Shown here piece after piece: positions 17,621 to 31,740 of a stretch of DNA of 64,000 nt (position 1 is its first letter; the number at the start of each line of letters is the position of its first letter). A program made the position numbers and the translations under genes. This stretch comes from Bradyrhizobium algeriense (lineage in GTDB: Bacteria > Pseudomonadota > Alphaproteobacteria > Rhizobiales > Xanthobacteraceae), in assembly GCF_003062295.1 (NCBI RefSeq), contig NZ_PYCN01000009.1, positions 1 through 64,000 of the forward strand, read 5' to 3'. The notes under the pieces were generated by a model that did not search any database, was not told the origin of the DNA, and saw only the letters and a program-made list of their open reading frames with translations.

Positions 17621-18805
17621 TCACCCCTTTTCCCGTTTTCTCCTCCGGCGGCTGCGCTTTGACAGTTTCGGGGACTTGTTTTCCGGAGCCGCACAAAAAG
17701 CCCCGTAACAAACCTTCTCACCCTTGTAGTTGGCCAAGGTCTGGAGCAACAACGACAGAACGTGCTGTTTCAGTTCGTCCGGGATAGGCTCCGGACCGTC
17801 CAGCGACTTCAGTGCCAGCTCGATCAACTCGATCGCGCGATCCTTGTTGCCGCTCTCGTAATAATACTGAGCAAGCGCCCCATACGAGAGGAACTTGGGG
17901 CCGTCGCCGCGGTGCGGAGGGTTCAGTGCCAGGATGTGTTCGGACAGCTCCTTGCCCATCGCCAAGCGCTCGGCAGGCGGAAAGTAGGAGTTGTCGTTCG
18001 TCGGATCGAACAGTTGGCGCATCGCCCCGGCCATCCACACCTCGGATTTTTTGTCGATTGCGTTACGAACCAATTGGCGCAGAACCGGCAAGCCGGTCCG
18101 CATGTCGTGCATTTTGTGAAGCAACAGATCCGCATGAAGCACGCGGAAGTTGATGTCGTCCGGCATCATAGCGACGGCCTCTTCGACCGCCGAAAGCGCC
18201 GTCGCCCAATCCTCGGCCTTCATCGCCGGCGCGAGTTTGGCGAAGATCGGCTTGGTCAACGCTCGCTCGCGCGTCGTTTCGCGCGTTCTGCGTTCGCCTT
18301 CGGCGATCCGCTCGATATCGGCGGCTTTAGCTTCTTCGCTGGTGCGCCAGGTGCCGTTAAGAACTTTCGGCAAAACGTCATCGAGTTGCGTCGGACGACC
18401 GATAAAGGCAATGTGGCCGTCACGGTCGACAACGAACGAGGTGGGAATCTCGCCGGAAAAACTGGCGTCCATCCAAAGCTTGTTCATTTCGCCTGTGTAG
18501 TCGAACCCGATCCTATAGTTCAGATTCGAGAACTTTTCGGTCAACCACGCGTCCAACTTGGTTCGGACCTCGTCCGCCGTTCGAGCTCGTTCGTGAGCTG
18601 CGACTCCGAGGACCTCAAGTCCGCTGTCTTTGTATTTCTCTTGCAGTTGCACCAGATGGGGCATCGCCGCCACACATGATCCGCACCAAGTTGCCCAAAA
18701 TTCGACGATGTATACTTTCCCGGACTGTAAGTTTGTGAGGGGCTGGCCACGAAGCCAATTCTCCACCTTGATCGGAGGAGCTGGGGACTCCATACGCAGC
18801 ACCAT
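17621..18805 (-). CDS. Thioredoxin-like (TlpA/ResA type) protein with C-terminal helical repeats, copy A
   Basis: A protein of 394 residues. I chose the ATG at 18805: GGAGAGCAAC precedes it, and the paralogue at 22.7 kb has the same signal at its GTG. The N-terminal half is a TlpA/ResA-like fold with YIVEFWATWCGSCVAAMPHL (redox pair CGSC) and IPTSFVVDRDGHIAFIGRP. The C-terminal half is alpha-helical and TPR-like (LSYGALAQYYYESGNKDRAIELIELALKSL). There is no signal peptide, unlike periplasmic TlpA, so a cytoplasmic role is likely. It ends in a Lys/Arg-rich tail. A sigma-54 promoter and NifA site lie about 150 and 270 bp upstream, predicting expression in nitrogen-fixing nodules. Confidence 0.82.
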   Translation of the reverse strand: MVLRMESPAPPIKVENWLRGQPLTNLQSGKVYIVEFWATWCGSCVAAMPHLVQLQEKYKDSGLEVLGVAAHERARTADEVRTKLDAWLTEKFSNLNYRIGFDYTGEMNKLWMDASFSGEIPTSFVVDRDGHIAFIGRPTQLDDVLPKVLNGTWRTSEEAKAADIERIAEGERRTRETTRERALTKPIFAKLAPAMKAEDWATALSAVEEAVAMMPDDINFRVLHADLLLHKMHDMRTGLPVLRQLVRNAIDKKSEVWMAGAMRQLFDPTNDNSYFPPAERLAMGKELSEHILALNPPHRGDGPKFLSYGALAQYYYESGNKDRAIELIELALKSLDGPEPIPDELKQHVLSLLLQTLANYKGEKVCYGAFCAAPENKSPKLSKRSRRRRKREKG

Positions 18806-18956
18806 GTTGCTCTCCAAAGCTAATTGCCGAAGGTTGCGCGACTTTATGCGCGAGCTTGTTTCTCTCTCGGAAACGGGCCACACGGATTCAAGGAGAGCAC
18901 CGCTCGTCTTGCGCGTCGGTGTGCACAGCCTTCACTCAGTGTTCCTGCATCTCAAT

Positions 18957-18972
18957 AGCAACGGCCGTGCCA
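18957..18972 (-). promoter_or_regulatory. Sigma-54 (RpoN) -24/-12 promoter of thioredoxin-like gene A
   Basis: Minus strand TGGCACGGCCGTTGCT is a perfect TGGCAC-N5-TTGCT. Transcription should start near 18946, leaving a leader of about 140 bases before the ATG at 18805. Confidence 0.85.
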
Positions 18973-19067
18973 GTACCGTCAACGCGCGTTAAGCGCCTGA
19001 TTACGCTTTGAAAAACTCCAACGCCCCAAGACGACCGGTGTTTTGAACCTGGCGGGCTTTGTGCCGC

Positions 19068-19083
19068 TGTCAGAAATTGGACA
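19068..19083 (-). promoter_or_regulatory. NifA upstream activating sequence of gene A
   Basis: TGTCAGAAATTGGACA fits TGT-N10-ACA, about 130 bp upstream of the predicted start site. It differs at only two positions from the site at 16439-16454. Confidence 0.75.
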
Positions 19084-19868
19084 CGAAGCGCGCTTCGCGC
19101 CGCCGGAAAAGCTTGTTTGGTGCTGTGACGGAACTTGCTAATCCCACTCCCCGCCAGGCAGGATTAGGGGCGAGCGACGATGCAGATCGGAGTCGAAACA
19201 GCCAAAGCCGTCGACGTGGATCGACCCGCGAGGACGGCTCGCGCAATGGAGCGGAATCGACGGACGCGGCCCTGCCATCGCGAGGCAACCCTGGGCGCGA
19301 TCCGCCGCGGTGCCGCGCTATGCTCGCGTCATCACCGAGCCCGACAAGGTCATGCCTCGGTTGAGGTGCATTGAACGTCAGGGGAGGCGAAACTCAGCGA
19401 ACGAGTTGGAGGCTGGGGCGCGGATATGACGTGGCGAGCGAACCGGTAGCGACCTTAACGCGCGGCCACATAAACCAGGCCCAAGCTGCGATTTGAAGAA
19501 CTCCACAGCCAAATGCGATCTGAGGGGCGATGATTGGATCGTGCGCGCGCCTTAAAACGACCAGTGCTCGTCATCGCGCCAGTCAGTTCCTGCACCACAC
19601 ACTGGTACTCCATATCAGTTCTGCTGTCCGGCCAGTAGCACCCCGGGGTGCCTGACAACCCTTATCCCATTCTGGTCCATCCGCCCGCGGCTTTGCCCCC
19701 TCGCGATCGCGCCGTTGCGCTTCGCTAACGGTTCGCTGTCATGCGGCTGGATAGAGGACTTCCACCCTCAAGCTGTTGTTCATACTCGGCGCTCATAAAA
19801 CCGCTCGGCAAAACCGGGCGATTTTCTCCTCGTCTTGTGGAGCCGCCTTTTCAGACGTTATTCCGGGC
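19084..19868. other. No recognisable gene
   Basis: Several short open frames, none with a recognisable domain. A palindromic-repeat cluster begins at 19869. Confidence 0.5.
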
Positions 19869-19985
19869 GCTCGCGAAAGCGAGCCGGCAATCCAGAGGTC
19901 GCGGCGAGAGATTTTAGGTTCCAAATCCAAGTCGGCTGCCGACTTGGACGACTAAGACTCGCGAATTCGGGTACACCCGAATTCG
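19869..19985. repeat. Cluster of three perfect palindromes (REP-like)
   Basis: Three hairpins within 117 bp: GCTCGC-gaaa-GCGAGC (19869-19884); an 11-bp arm TCCAAGTCGGC with its complement around a single base (19926-19948); and CGAATTCGGGT with its complement around two bases (19962-19985). A run of eight C's follows the last one. The arrangement is like intergenic REP elements. No coding function is apparent. Confidence 0.7.
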
Positions 19986-20014
19986 ACGCCCCCCCCGGAA
20001 TGACGGAGAAATGG

Positions 20015-20180
20015 AGCCGCCTACCCCGTCGTGTTCGCGGCCCTCGACGTCAGCGGGATCGATTTTCTGGTTGAGCCGCGCATGCAGGGTGGCCTGGTCG
20101 AGTTCGCCTTCCCACCAGGACACGAACACCGCGGCAAGACCGTTGCCGGTGATGTTGGTATCCGAAGATTCATCGAGGAG
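20015..20180 (-). pseudogene. C-terminal fragment of a DctA-type dicarboxylate symporter
   Basis: The minus strand encodes TNITGNGLAAVFVSWWEGELD followed by ATLHARLNQKIDPADVEGRE. This resembles the end of C4-dicarboxylate:cation symporters (NIVGNG...VA.WEGELD). Only about 50 residues remain. The frame then runs into unrelated palindromic sequence. Confidence 0.5.
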
Positions 20181-20453
20181 GATAAACGTTCAACCCGAAA
20201 CTGAGGGAAGCCCGCGCTCATCGCCTGCTCTACCGGTGTCCCGCTTTAATCGGAAGAGGGGCTCGCGGTCATGAGCATGCCGGCGTCGACCGCTGCACTC
20301 GGTGTCCCGTGCCGGCTTCGGCTCACCATGTCACGCTCCCATGAGTGCATTCTTCGGTTGAGGCGATGCGCCCTAGGTGGTGTGGACTCTAAGGATTCCC
20401 TTTTAGGAGCAAATCAGATTCAAGCCTGCTTTTGGGAGGCAGTCTTGGGTGTG

Positions 20454-20825
20454 ATGGACCGGTTGATTTTGAGCGATGCGGCGTGGGAGCGGATGGCGCC
20501 GCTGATCATAGGCCGGCCTGACCAGAAGGGTTCGACCGGACGCGACAACCGGATGTTCGTGGAAGGTGTGCTTTGGATCGTGCGTACGGGCTCTCCCTGG
20601 CGTGATCTTCCGGAGGCGTTTGGGGATTGGAACAGCGTGTTCCGGCGCTTCAGTCGATGGAGCATCAAGGGTGTTTGGTGGCGGATCTTCGAGGCGATGT
20701 CCGATGATCCGGACTTCGAGTATCTGATCGTCGATTCCACCATCGTCCGAGCCCACCAGCACGCTGCCGGGGCAAAAAAAGGGGGTCTGAAGATCAGGCG
20801 CTCGGCCGCTCGCGCGGTGGCCTGA
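20454..20825 (+). CDS. IS427-type transposase orfA
   Basis: A protein of 123 residues starting MDRLILSDAAWERMAPLIIG (GTG at 20451 also possible), containing NRMFVEGVLWIVRTGSPWRDLPE and the first catalytic Asp in YLIVDSTIVRAHQHAAG. At its end, codons GCA AAA AAA GGG create the slippery heptamer A AAA AAA (20774-20780). A -1 shift there leads into the orfB frame (GSEDQALGRSRGGLSTKI), the usual way such elements make the full transposase. Confidence 0.85.
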   Translation: MDRLILSDAAWERMAPLIIGRPDQKGSTGRDNRMFVEGVLWIVRTGSPWRDLPEAFGDWNSVFRRFSRWSIKGVWWRIFEAMSDDPDFEYLIVDSTIVRAHQHAAGAKKGGLKIRRSAARAVA

Positions 20826-21218
20826 GCACCAAGATACATCTGGCCGTTCGCGGCTTGGGATGTCCCGTGCGCTTCAGTGCGCTTCACGCTTACCGCAGGT
20901 CAGAAGGGCGATGCACCGCAGGCCGCCGCATTGCTCGAGGGATTGCCCGCCGAGGTCGTCATGGCCGATACGGCCTATGACGCCGATCACTTGCGCCAGG
21001 CCATCGCTGCCAAGGGGGCGCTCGCCGTCATCCCGAACAACCCGTCACGCGCGCTCAAATATCCGCTCGACAAGCATCTCTATGCCCAGCGCCATCTCGT
21101 GGAATGCTGCTTCTCCAAGCTCAAGCAATTCCGCCGCGTCGCAACCCGCTTCGAAAAAACCGCTCGAAATTACCGTGCCGTCGTCACTCTCGCAGCCATC
21201 ATCTTATGGATGCGATAA
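20776..21218 (+). pseudogene. IS427-type transposase orfB, disrupted by a 10-bp duplication
   Basis: After the -1 shift the frame encodes RSRGGLSTKIHLAVRGLG. GTGCGCTTCA is then present twice in tandem (20867-20876 and 20877-20886), throwing the rest out of frame. From 20877 the C-terminal part reads MRFTLTAGQKGDAPQAAAL, MADTAYDADHLRQAI and VIPNNPSRALKYPLD to VVTLAAIILWMR. The duplication adds one base net and removes the downstream DDE residues from the fusion protein. Confidence 0.8.
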
Positions 21219-21423
21219 GTGTCCACACCACCTAGCCCACGGCGGATCGGGGCGGCCCCAAGTCGTCGCAGCCAAGCACATGAAGAATTGGCGGAAAGCG
21301 GTGGCGGCGTACTCGCCGCGGGGGCTACGGCCCGCCATCCGTCGTTTTCCGGCGTGATGGCTCAACCCCGCAACGAGGCGCGTCATTTTGGTTGCATTCG
21401 CAACCGATAGACGCGGGAACCAT

Positions 21424-21640
21424 GAAAGCCACTGTCCATCAGAAGATCACGGACCAGATCGTCAGTGACCTGCAACGACAATGGCCATTTCGATGAAAGC
21501 CGAGCATCGAGAAAGGCGCCATCTCGCGTCCTTGCGCCGCAACGGACTCGGTATCGGGCACCAATATCGTGGTACCGTGGTCAGCGGTCGGCCGAAAAAG
21601 GAGACGCCGCCCGATCGCAGCGCGGAATTTCGTCGTGGCG
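21424..21640 (+). pseudogene. Possible ArdC-like antirestriction protein fragment
   Basis: Starts MKATVHQKITDQIVSDLQRQ, then after a stop and shift reads PLRRNGLGYRAP. This resembles the start of plasmid ArdC/DUF1738 proteins (HQKITD.IV, then PLR.NG..YRG.N). Only the first 60 or so residues are legible. Eye-level match only. Confidence 0.25.
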
Positions 21641-21815
21641 TGTTTTCTAACCGAGATGCTGAAGCGAGCTACTGCAAGGAATGGAACGATGCGGCCAATT
21701 GTAGAACGCAAACCCGTTATCCCGAAGGACGAAGGGACGACGGACTTGCGAAGGTATCGGTCTGAGGATCGATCAGCTCCCACAAAGCTCGCCGCGGGAT
21801 CAGACGTCGATCGCG

Positions 21816-22177
21816 ATGGTGATCTATAGCACCATCGCTTCAGTGAAGCAGGTCGATCCGCTTTTGATCAAGTCGGCGCGGACAATGGGAGCAACGCCGC
21901 AGCAATTCTTCCGCAAGGTCATCGTTCCTGCCGCGCTTCCGAGCATCTTTGTCGGCATTCGACTCGCCAGCGCGTCCGCAATGCTGGTGGGTTGCGTCCG
22001 AGATGGTCGGCGTGACGGCTGGTCTCGGCTATCATCATCAACAGCCAGTACAGCTTCCTGACCCCGCAAATGTATTTCGGCATCATTGGCATCACTGTGA
22101 TCGGGCTTGCCTTCAATGCCGTTCTCGAGGCGCTGGAGCGGCGCTTTATGCGACGGAAGGCGCCGGTGACGACATAG
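21816..22177 (+). pseudogene. ABC transporter permease C-terminal fragment
   Basis: A frame reads IYSTIASVKQVDPLLIKSARTMGATPQQFFRKVIVPAALPSIFVGIRLASA, the EAA coupling loop of a nitrate/taurine-type permease. A shift at about 21985 moves to VASEMVGVTAGLGY, a second at about 22040 gives the final membrane segment (LTPQMYFGIIGITVIGLAF), and it ends EALERRFMRRKAPVTT. The N-terminal half is missing. It is not a duplicate of the 12-kb permease, whose sequence differs. Confidence 0.7.
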
Positions 22178-22467
22178 GGCGGTACGAGCGGCTCCGATGC
22201 AACGACGTTGTCGCGATTTGCAACCTCATCGGCTAACGCTCAAGAAAAACGCAACCGTCGGATCGCCGCGCTTTCTTTAGGAAGCAGGAACACCGAGTAG
22301 GAGGAGCGCAATTGGACGGGCAGAGCGAGCGAGGCTCGTATTAACAGCTATTTGCCGGTTCTGCGCGACGGCGGTTACGGCAGCAATCATCAAAACATCA
22401 GGTGCGCGATCGTCATGATGGGCGGGGCACAAAACCCCACGGCCCGAAGCGCACGACCCGCGTCCGA

Positions 22468-22483
22468 TGTCTGACATCGAACA
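22468..22483 (+). promoter_or_regulatory. NifA upstream activating sequence of gene B
   Basis: TGTCTGACATCGAACA fits TGT-N10-ACA, about 120 bp upstream of the predicted start of the promoter at 22569-22584. Confidence 0.7.
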
Positions 22484-22568
22484 AGGCCGCCAGCTACAAA
22501 CGCACCGCCGTGTTGAGCCGCCGAGGCAATCTTAGGCCGAAATAGGTGCGTATGTGCGTTGGTAGTGC

Positions 22569-22584
22569 TGGCACGGTCGTTGCT
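22569..22584 (+). promoter_or_regulatory. Sigma-54 (RpoN) -24/-12 promoter of thioredoxin-like gene B
   Basis: TGGCACGGTCGTTGCT is a perfect TGGCAC-N5-TTGCT, differing at one position from the gene A promoter. The predicted start is near 22595, giving a leader of about 125 bases. Confidence 0.85.
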
Positions 22585-22719
22585 ACGGGAGCAACACGGT
22601 GTCAGGCGGAGTGCATGCAGACGCGCTCTCGTTCATTGAACTCGTGCCCCGTTTCTTAGAGACAAACGAGCTCGCGCATACGGTCGCGCGAAGGTTTGGG
22701 AATAGCTTTGGAGAACAAC

Positions 22720-23841
22720 GTGATCCTTCGTATCGACTCGCCAGCTCCTCCGATGAGGGTGGAAAGCTGGGTGCGTGGCGAGCCCCTCACCAACTTTAAG
22801 CTGGGAACGCTGTATATTGTCGAGTTTTGGGCGACTTGGTGCCGCGGATGTGTGGCGGTGATGCCCCATCTCGCGGAACTGCAAGAAAAATACAAAAATA
22901 GCGCAGTTGAGGTCATCGCAGTTGCAGCTTCCGAGCGAGGCTCAACGGCCGAGGAGGCGCGAACGAACTTGGACGCGTGGTTGACCGAAAAAGGCTCCAA
23001 GCTGAATTTTCGGATCGCGTTCGATTACGCGGGAAAAATGAAGAAGCTTTGGATGGCGCCCAGTTTTTCTGCCACTATCCCTACGTCATTCGTCATCGAC
23101 CGTGACGGTCACGTCGCCTTTATCGGTCACCCGATGCAACTGTATGACGTGTTTGCAAAAATGTTAAACGGCACCTGGCGCACCAGCGATGAAGCCAAAG
23201 CAGCGGATGCGGAGCGAATCGCTGAAGCAGAATCTAGAATGCGCGAGAAAGCCCAGATGCAAGCGTTCTGGGCCAAACTTGGGCCGGCGCTGAAGGCGCA
23301 GGATTGGTCGACGGCGCTTTCGGCCGCTAAAGAGGGCGTTGCAGTGACGCCGGACGACATCAGCGTTCGCGTAGTTCATGCGGATCTGCTCCTGCACAAA
23401 ATCCATGACATGCAGACGGGGTCAACCGTTAAGCGTCAATTGGCTCGCGATGCGATCGACAAAAAATCTGAGGACTGGATGGTCGGGGCGATCCGCCAAC
23501 TCTTCGATCCAGCGGAGGACAACTCTGATTTCCCGCATTCTGATCGCTTTGCGATGGGCAAGGAGTTGGCCGAACACATCCTCGCGCTGAATTCTCCAGA
23601 AGGCAGCGCCCTCCCCAAGTTTCTGTCCTATGGGGCGGTCGCTCAGTATTATTACGAAAGCGGCAACAAGGATCGTGCGGTCGAGTTAGTCGAGTCGGCG
23701 GTGAAGTCGCTGGATAGCCCGGGGCGGCCAATGGGGGCTGAAGAGAAGGCGCACTACCTGCGGCTGTTGCTTAAGGCCTTGGCCAAGTACAAGGATGAGG
23801 AGGCAAAGCCGTTCTGGGGGACGAAGAACGCCTTGGCCTGA
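22720..23841 (+). CDS. Thioredoxin-like (TlpA/ResA type) protein with C-terminal helical repeats, copy B
   Basis: A protein of 373 residues, starting at the GTG at 22720 (GGAG 6 bases upstream, aligned with gene A's start); a TTG at 22696 is in frame. It is a close paralogue of the product of 17621-18805: YIVEFWATWCRGCVAVMPHL, IPTSFVIDRDGHVAFIGHP and LSYGAVAQYYYESGNKDRAVELVESAVKSL. The redox site is CRGC, not CGSC, so its redox properties or partner may differ. It lacks a signal peptide and the basic tail of copy A. The two genes are inverted around an IS-rich segment and have matching NifA/sigma-54 promoters. The probable role is redox or protein maintenance in bacteroids; the client is unknown. 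Confidence 0.83.
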   Translation: MILRIDSPAPPMRVESWVRGEPLTNFKLGTLYIVEFWATWCRGCVAVMPHLAELQEKYKNSAVEVIAVAASERGSTAEEARTNLDAWLTEKGSKLNFRIAFDYAGKMKKLWMAPSFSATIPTSFVIDRDGHVAFIGHPMQLYDVFAKMLNGTWRTSDEAKAADAERIAEAESRMREKAQMQAFWAKLGPALKAQDWSTALSAAKEGVAVTPDDISVRVVHADLLLHKIHDMQTGSTVKRQLARDAIDKKSEDWMVGAIRQLFDPAEDNSDFPHSDRFAMGKELAEHILALNSPEGSALPKFLSYGAVAQYYYESGNKDRAVELVESAVKSLDSPGRPMGAEEKAHYLRLLLKALAKYKDEEAKPFWGTKNALA

Positions 23842-23958
23842 ATTTAAGAAAATGCGGCTTGCAAGGACGAGCGGTGGCCCAAGAGCGGGTGCCGCGGAAC
23901 GCCCAAGGTGCGCCGAAGATGGCGGTGAGGCAGCTTGCCGCATGGAGAGGACGAGGAC

Positions 23959-28692
<4,734 letters not shown>

Positions 28693-29067
28693 GCAATCAC
28701 ACCCCATCATTGCAAGCGCAGCGAAGAGAGTGGATAGCGACCAGATCTGGCCAGACTGAAGTTGCGAGAAACCACCCAACATCGAGACGACGATGTTGCT
28801 CGATCATCCTTCCGACGGACCGACCGCTATCAGGACGCAGTTTGGCGCAATTTTTGTGTTTTGGAACTGAGCCGTTCGACGTGGCTGGTCACGTCGCCTT
28901 CGCCCGGGAAGGGCGAGAAGACGTCCAGGCTTAGAATGTGAGTTTGATCTGGCACGTAAACCACATCGCCAAACCGGCTCGAATCTTGGATCGCTGACGA
29001 TAAGGAGTTCTCCGGCCCAGTTACGCCCGACCACGAAAGCCTGATGGCGCGCTCGATCACGTCAAGG
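28693..29067. other. No recognisable gene between gltB and an IS256-type relic
   Basis: Minus-strand frames of about 75 codons are open but have no recognisable domain. No gltD start or clear gltB terminator was found. Confidence 0.5.
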
Positions 29068-30283
29068 TCAAGCCGCTTCGCGCAGAACCGACAATTGCTT
29101 ATGCGCCTTCAATCGTCTGAAGCCCTTGTTGGCCTCGATCATGCCGGCCGCGACCCATCGCAAGGCCATACCGGCATCTCGCCAGCGTTTGACGTTGCGC
29201 GTGACGCGGCGAATGGTGCCCATCATGTTCTCGGCGATGTTGGTACAAGCGAGCGATCGACGAAGCTCCTTCGGCAGCTTCAACCGGACCAGTCAGGATT
29301 TCGTCGAGGCCTTCGAGGATGCTCGCCGCTACGCCGGGCCATTGCTGGTCCAGGCGACGCGCGAGATTGCGGATCAATTTTTCAGCCTTGTCGGCGTCAT
29401 CGAGCTCCCAGGCCTGGCGCAGCACCCGACGGGTGGCCGCATGATGCTCTTTCGGCAGGCGTTCCATGATGTTGCGCGCCTTGTGGATCTGGCAGCGCTG
29501 GATCGCAGCGGCCGAACCGAAGGTGAGGCGGATCGCCTTCGACAACGCCTTCGCGCCGTCGGCGATGAACAGTCTTGGCACCGTCGGGTCGAGCCCGCGC
29601 GAGACCAGGTTGTCCAGCAGGGCCTGAACCGTTGCGGCATTCTCGGTCGCCCCTTCCACCAGCGCCAGCGGATGCTTGTTGCCTTCGCCGTCAACCCCGA
29701 TCGCGGCGACCAGCACGAGATCGTCGCCGAGATGCAGCCCGTCGATTTGGATCACCAGAAGGTCGAGTGCGGACAGATCGGCAGCCATGAAGTCGGCCAG
29801 CCGCGCCGCCGACAGCGCTACGAACCTCCGCGAGGCCGCCGACTTCGAAATCCCCGATCCGGGCGGTGCCGGCACGTCACCCTCGGGCAGCCGGACAGCG
29901 CGGCCGAACCGGCGCGTCGATACATTGATCAGCATCAGGTTCATCGCCCAGCGACCGAGCCAGTCTTCCTCCGCCGCCGTTTCCCAGCTCGGGATCGTGA
30001 CCTCGCGGCCGTCCACGTCCCGGACCCGCAGGCGCTCGACCACGATCTTGCCGCCGTGGAAGCCGATCCGTCCCCGCGTTCGGCCCCAACGATGCGCCCG
30101 CCGCGCCGTATCGCAACCGTGGCGCGACCCGCAGGCCGCCGTCACATCCGCCTCCATCATCGTGCCGAGCGCCTCGATCCCCGCCGCAAGGCAGAACCGA
30201 TCGAAGCTCGCCCGTACTTCCGCAAACGTTTCGTCCACAGCCCCGGTCGCCGGCCAACCAGCCGGTGTGATATCTCTCGTCAT
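29068..30283 (-). pseudogene. IS256-family (mutator type) transposase, frameshifted
   Basis: From 30283 the frame encodes a long IS256-type transposase: LDLLVIQIDGLHLGDDLVLVAAIGVDGEGNKHPLALVEGATEN with its catalytic Asp, IADGAKALSKAI and IQRCQIHKARNIMERLP. Near 29285 it slips; the proper C terminus (PKELRRSLACTNIAENMMGTIRR, NVKRWRDAGMALRW, KGFRRLKAHKQL) continues in another frame to 29068. It is close to full length but needs one frame correction to be active. Confidence 0.85.
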
Positions 30284-30857
30284 GGCGTTGCTCTCCTTTG
30301 TGGAATCAGCACCCCGAGCCTACCGGCTCAAGGGGGGCAACGCCGACCTTTTCAGAAATTCAACAGAACCCGGGACATCCCCACACCAACATGATCACCA
30401 ATTTTGTATAGCCACCACATTGATTTCATCCATTTTCAGTCACGTTATTCTCTTAACTGGCGCGCTCAATCTAGGATAACACCAACATTCGCACCGCCGC
30501 TCACAGAAGCGAGTGGACGATTTTTCGGTTGCACCAAGTTGGGAGATTCATCCGAGCGGCGCTACGGGCGCGCGCCGCGCGGCCAGCCGCCGGCCATTGA
30601 AAACATCGCCTCCATCACGGGGCCTACGCCCCTATGAGCACAGCTCCACTGGTTATCGACGGAGCCGTGGCGTGGCGATGCAATTGGAGCGTCACGCGCC
30701 TGAGACATGCAATAGTTAAAGTGAAAATGACTGATGTGGTTAGTCGCCTATGTCACGCATGTTCTCTCTAGCATTCTAATGTAATGAGTCTGAACGATGT
30801 TGGTGACTTCGCCCGGAATCGAACGCTGGTCGTGCACGGCGTTGTCTGCACAGTCGT
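30284..30857. other. No recognisable gene
   Basis: Sequence between two transposase relics, with short frames only. It probably includes the outer end of the IS256-type element (GAAATTCAACAGAACCCGGG near 30355), but the matching end was not located. Confidence 0.4.
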
Positions 30858-31698
30858 TCATCCATGCGGAGACCTGCACGACATAGCCGCTGTGCTACTT
30901 GAAGCAGGCGCGATTTCGACGGTCGCCGAGCATGACTTGGTTAGACTTGCATTATCCCGAAACCTTGAGAACTTTCTAGTTGGATGGCATTGCGACGTTG
31001 AGGGAACAGATCGCGTTTGCTGCGGCTTGCCGCGGAGAGGGGCTGTCGGCGGATGCGGCATTTGTCGACGGCAGTCACGTGTTTCACAACGTATTTGTCG
31101 ACCTGTAGATCTGTAGATGATTGTACGGGCAGCGAGGATGACGCCCGCCTTGACGTCGACAGCCGTGTGCTGCTTGTAGGCGGGCTCCAGCCGTCGGTTA
31201 CGACCATTCGTCGCCATTGTCGCATCCGGATCGGTCACGCGGACGTTTTGCCGGACTGGCGCCCCTTCTTCTCGTTCTCGACCTCATCCAACACATTCGG
31301 CGGTTGCGGTCTTCGCCTTGAGACGGGCCTCGACCGTCCGCTTGAAGATCGTGCGGAAGCGCTCTGCACCCCACCGCTGGCGGATGCGTGTCAAGCTGGA
31401 GTGGTCGGGAAGAGCGTCATGCAGTCCGTAGCCGACGAACCATCGGATGGCGACATTGACTTGAGCCTCCGATCGTGGACGATGCCCAGTAACAGCCCAG
31501 CGAGCATCAGCCGCACAGCGACTTCCGGATCAACGCCCGGCCATCGCCGAGGCAATAACAGTCAGAGACTTCGTTGTGTAGCCAAGAAAAATCGAGTGCG
31601 CGATCGACCCGAACCACCACGTGATCGTCGGGGATGAGCTGGCGAAGCGAGCCGGTGACGAACAGCTCTAGCTGATCCTGTTCCTTCCGCCCCAGCAT
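30858..31698 (-). pseudogene. IS1182-type transposase, decayed
   Basis: The N terminus (31698 downward) reads MLGRKEQDQLELFVTGSLRQLIPDDHVVVRVDRALD, the standard opening of these transposases. Legible pieces in other frames follow, then TDPDATMATNGRNRRLEPAYKQHTAVD near 31150-31238, the conserved central block. At least three shifts separate them, and the C terminus is lost. Confidence 0.75.
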
Positions 31699-31740
31699 GT
31701 CGCGCCCCTCCGATCGCGAATCACAAGGAAAACGGAATCA

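Larger units (their letters stand above)
20373..21235 (+). mobile_element. IS5-family (IS427-type) element, near-complete copy C
   Basis: The ends are CTAGGTGGTGTGGAC (20373) and GTCCACACCACCTAG (21221-21235). They form a perfect terminal inverted repeat with TA/CTAG at the borders, consistent with the TA target duplication of IS427-type elements. It is about 860 bp, the normal size, and carries two overlapping frames (orfA, orfB). It is the reference copy for the relics at 2.7 and 8.0 kb. A 10-bp tandem duplication in orfB probably inactivates it. Confidence 0.9.

Noticed and set aside
17762..18679. 305-codon plus-strand frame opposite thioredoxin-like gene A
   Set aside because: Shadow of the real gene, which has a paralogue, a redox motif and its own promoter.
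29126..30394. 422-codon plus-strand frame opposite the IS256-type transposase
   Set aside because: Antisense shadow of a recognisable transposase; composition not protein-like.
30784..31116. 110-codon plus-strand frame as a gene
   Set aside because: It is antisense to the recognisable IS1182-type central block and has no domain.
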